Shown here in pieces: positions 62,766 to 64,000 of a stretch of DNA of 64,000 nt. The position numbers and the translations under genes were made by a program. The notes below the pieces were generated by a model. The model saw only the letters and a list, made by a program, of their open reading frames with translations, did not search any database and was not told the DNA's origin. The stretch comes from Mesostigma viride (Eukaryota; Streptophyta; Mesostigmatophyceae; Mesostigmatales; Mesostigmataceae). Within the stretch, counting starts at the first letter, position 1, and the number at the start of each line of letters is the position of its first letter. The DNA is taken from NCBI GenBank assembly GCA_009746045.1, contig RPFO01000027.1, forward strand, positions 1,870,202 to 1,934,201. Reading direction: 5' to 3'.

Positions 62766-64000
62766 TTAATTAATTAATTAATTAAACTCGTGCTCCCGTT
62801 GGGGAGTCACGGAGCACCGAAGTGCTTTTAATCCCTGTGTGTGCACTACAGGAGAAAGGGCAGAGACCCCCAGTCTCCTTCATGCCAAAGGCATGCCCCA
62901 GCTGCATTCGGGCGCGCTAGCTAAACGGACACGCTAACGATCCGGCAGTCTGTGGGTGCAATAAGACCCATGTGAGCATATCATAGCAAGGAGCGTGGGC
63001 AAGTAATCTGAACATAGCCAGGGCGTAGCATGGCTGTACTAGGACTAGGCTAAGGCTATGGCTGGTTGTGTACCGTGCGTTGGCGGCACGTGACTAGGTG
63101 TGTTGGCACAGCTAGGCAACACTCTAGGCATGGCTGCCTTAGCGGCAGTGACGCCAATGGTTACAAGCTAGGGCTATTGCTATTCTAGCCCGCTGGGGGC
63201 GTCCACATCTTGTGGTTGATCATCAGGTCCCCGCCCCTCCAATACACCTTGGGCTTCTGGGGGTCCTGCTTATGGCGGAGGTATTCCGGCCACAGGTCGC
63301 GTCGCTGCTGTTGCTGAGCGGGGGTGAGGTCGTCATCCAGCGGACTCCAGGTGAGGTCGTGCAACCGCTTGCGACGAGAGAGGAACCGCTGCTTATCCTC
63401 AGGGGAGGGGAAGGTGAGTAGGACTGGTGGGGGGGGAGCCGCCTTGTCCCGTGAGTGGGGAAGGCGGTGGCACCCACGCAGTTCTACCTCACCTACCAGG
63501 CCCATGAGGGTAAGAAGCTGGTTCCTGAGCTCGTCAGCAAGAGAGGTTGACGTCTCCGGCACCTGGCTTCTGGGGGAAGCGACGTAGCACCACTCGGCAC
63601 TCGCGGTGAGCGCGGTCGGTGACCTCCCGTTGCTGGGCCTGGCGGTGGTCCTCCAGCTCCTGGAGCTTTGTGGCGATGGCGTCGGTGGTGGAGGCGGTCG
63701 CTGACCGCAGCAGGTCCGCGTAGGAGAGCGGCGGGAGGTCGCCAGCATCCTGCCGGGGTGGCTGGGATGCAATGGTGGCCGTCTGCTCCGCTAATCTTGG
63801 GGACCTGTGTGGCCAGGGCCTCGGTGTGGGCGGTGATGGCCTCAAGCTTCTTCAGGAGCACGCCACACTTGCCCTCCACCTGGTTAAGGCGAGAGACAAG
63901 TGCAGCATGCGTTTCCGAAGCCTGCGCCGCGGTGTGTAGCGCCGTGAACTGGGGTTGTAGCTTGTGAACGACCTTGGTTTCCACGTTGGAGACCCGGGCT
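62766..64000 (-). mobile_element. ORF1-only half-LINE, second subfamily (truncated by window end)
   Basis: The 3' end has (AATT)n and the CTCCC-CAAC-GGGAG stem-loop, identical in type to the LINE at 26604. ORF1 C-terminus ends at 63185: CHRLPHSRDKAAPPPPVLLTF, RFLSRRKRLHDLTW, RRDLWPEYLRHKQ, VYWRGGDLMINHKMW. Upstream (63984-63780) is a coiled-coil-like stretch (VSRLNQVEGKCGVLLKKLEA) in another frame. It is clearly related to, but diverged from, the ORF1 at 38470-39855; at least one frameshift near 63790. Confidence 0.78.

Overview
The window is eukaryotic nuclear DNA. Three intron-containing host genes have GT-AG introns, and around them lies a dense, deeply nested set of LTR and non-LTR retrotransposons, SINE-like repeats and TTAA- or TA-flanked DNA elements. 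The plant-like KDEL receptor, the mitochondrial acyl carrier protein and the peroxiredoxin-glutaredoxin fusion suggest a unicellular alga, possibly green lineage. That placement is inference and not secure. No bacterial-style operons, rRNA genes or CRISPR arrays were seen.

Layout. 1-7839 (-): a Copia-like LTR retrotransposon (copy A), cut by the window edge and carrying a 1.9 kb TTAA-flanked DNA element. 7840-9950: low-complexity and short tandem repeats. 9956-14208: two related DNA-element copies in tandem, one hit by a LINE 3' end. 14473-21746 (+): the ERD2/KDEL receptor gene, six exons, with two large (CCCT)n tracts in its last intron. 21907-24560: two LINE ends facing each other, one containing a tandem SINE-like dimer. 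26594-35475: a 5'-truncated LINE split by a full-length Copia-like element (copy B, 27049-34874). 37244-37984: a LINE endonuclease fragment beside a possible HUH-nuclease relic. 38178-41931: a LINE carrying two ORF1-only 'half-LINE' insertions and a 163-bp insertion, each bounded by readable target-site duplications (TSDs). 43200-47596 (-): the Prx5-Grx gene, six coding exons. 47931-48767: small TA-flanked elements. 49261-52261 (+): mitochondrial ACP, two exons, whose intron holds several degenerate copies of the start of exon 2. 53772-59680 (-): another half-LINE, split by a TTAA element that has itself been invaded by an opposite-orientation copy of the same element. 60532-64000: LINE and half-LINE remnants and a third TTAA element.

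The host genes are housekeeping functions: ER retrieval, peroxide detoxification, and mitochondrial fatty-acid/lipoate and respiratory-complex support. They show no operon-like relationship. The unusual content is in the mobile elements. The Copia-like element appears to encode gag-integrase-protease-RT-RNase H in that order, has an extra ORF before gag, and has an in-frame UGA between gag and pol. The LINEs and half-LINEs share a 3' stem-loop followed by (AATT)n, and some TTAA-specific elements sit in or next to those tails. All alignments and TSDs were read by eye; nothing was searched against a database.
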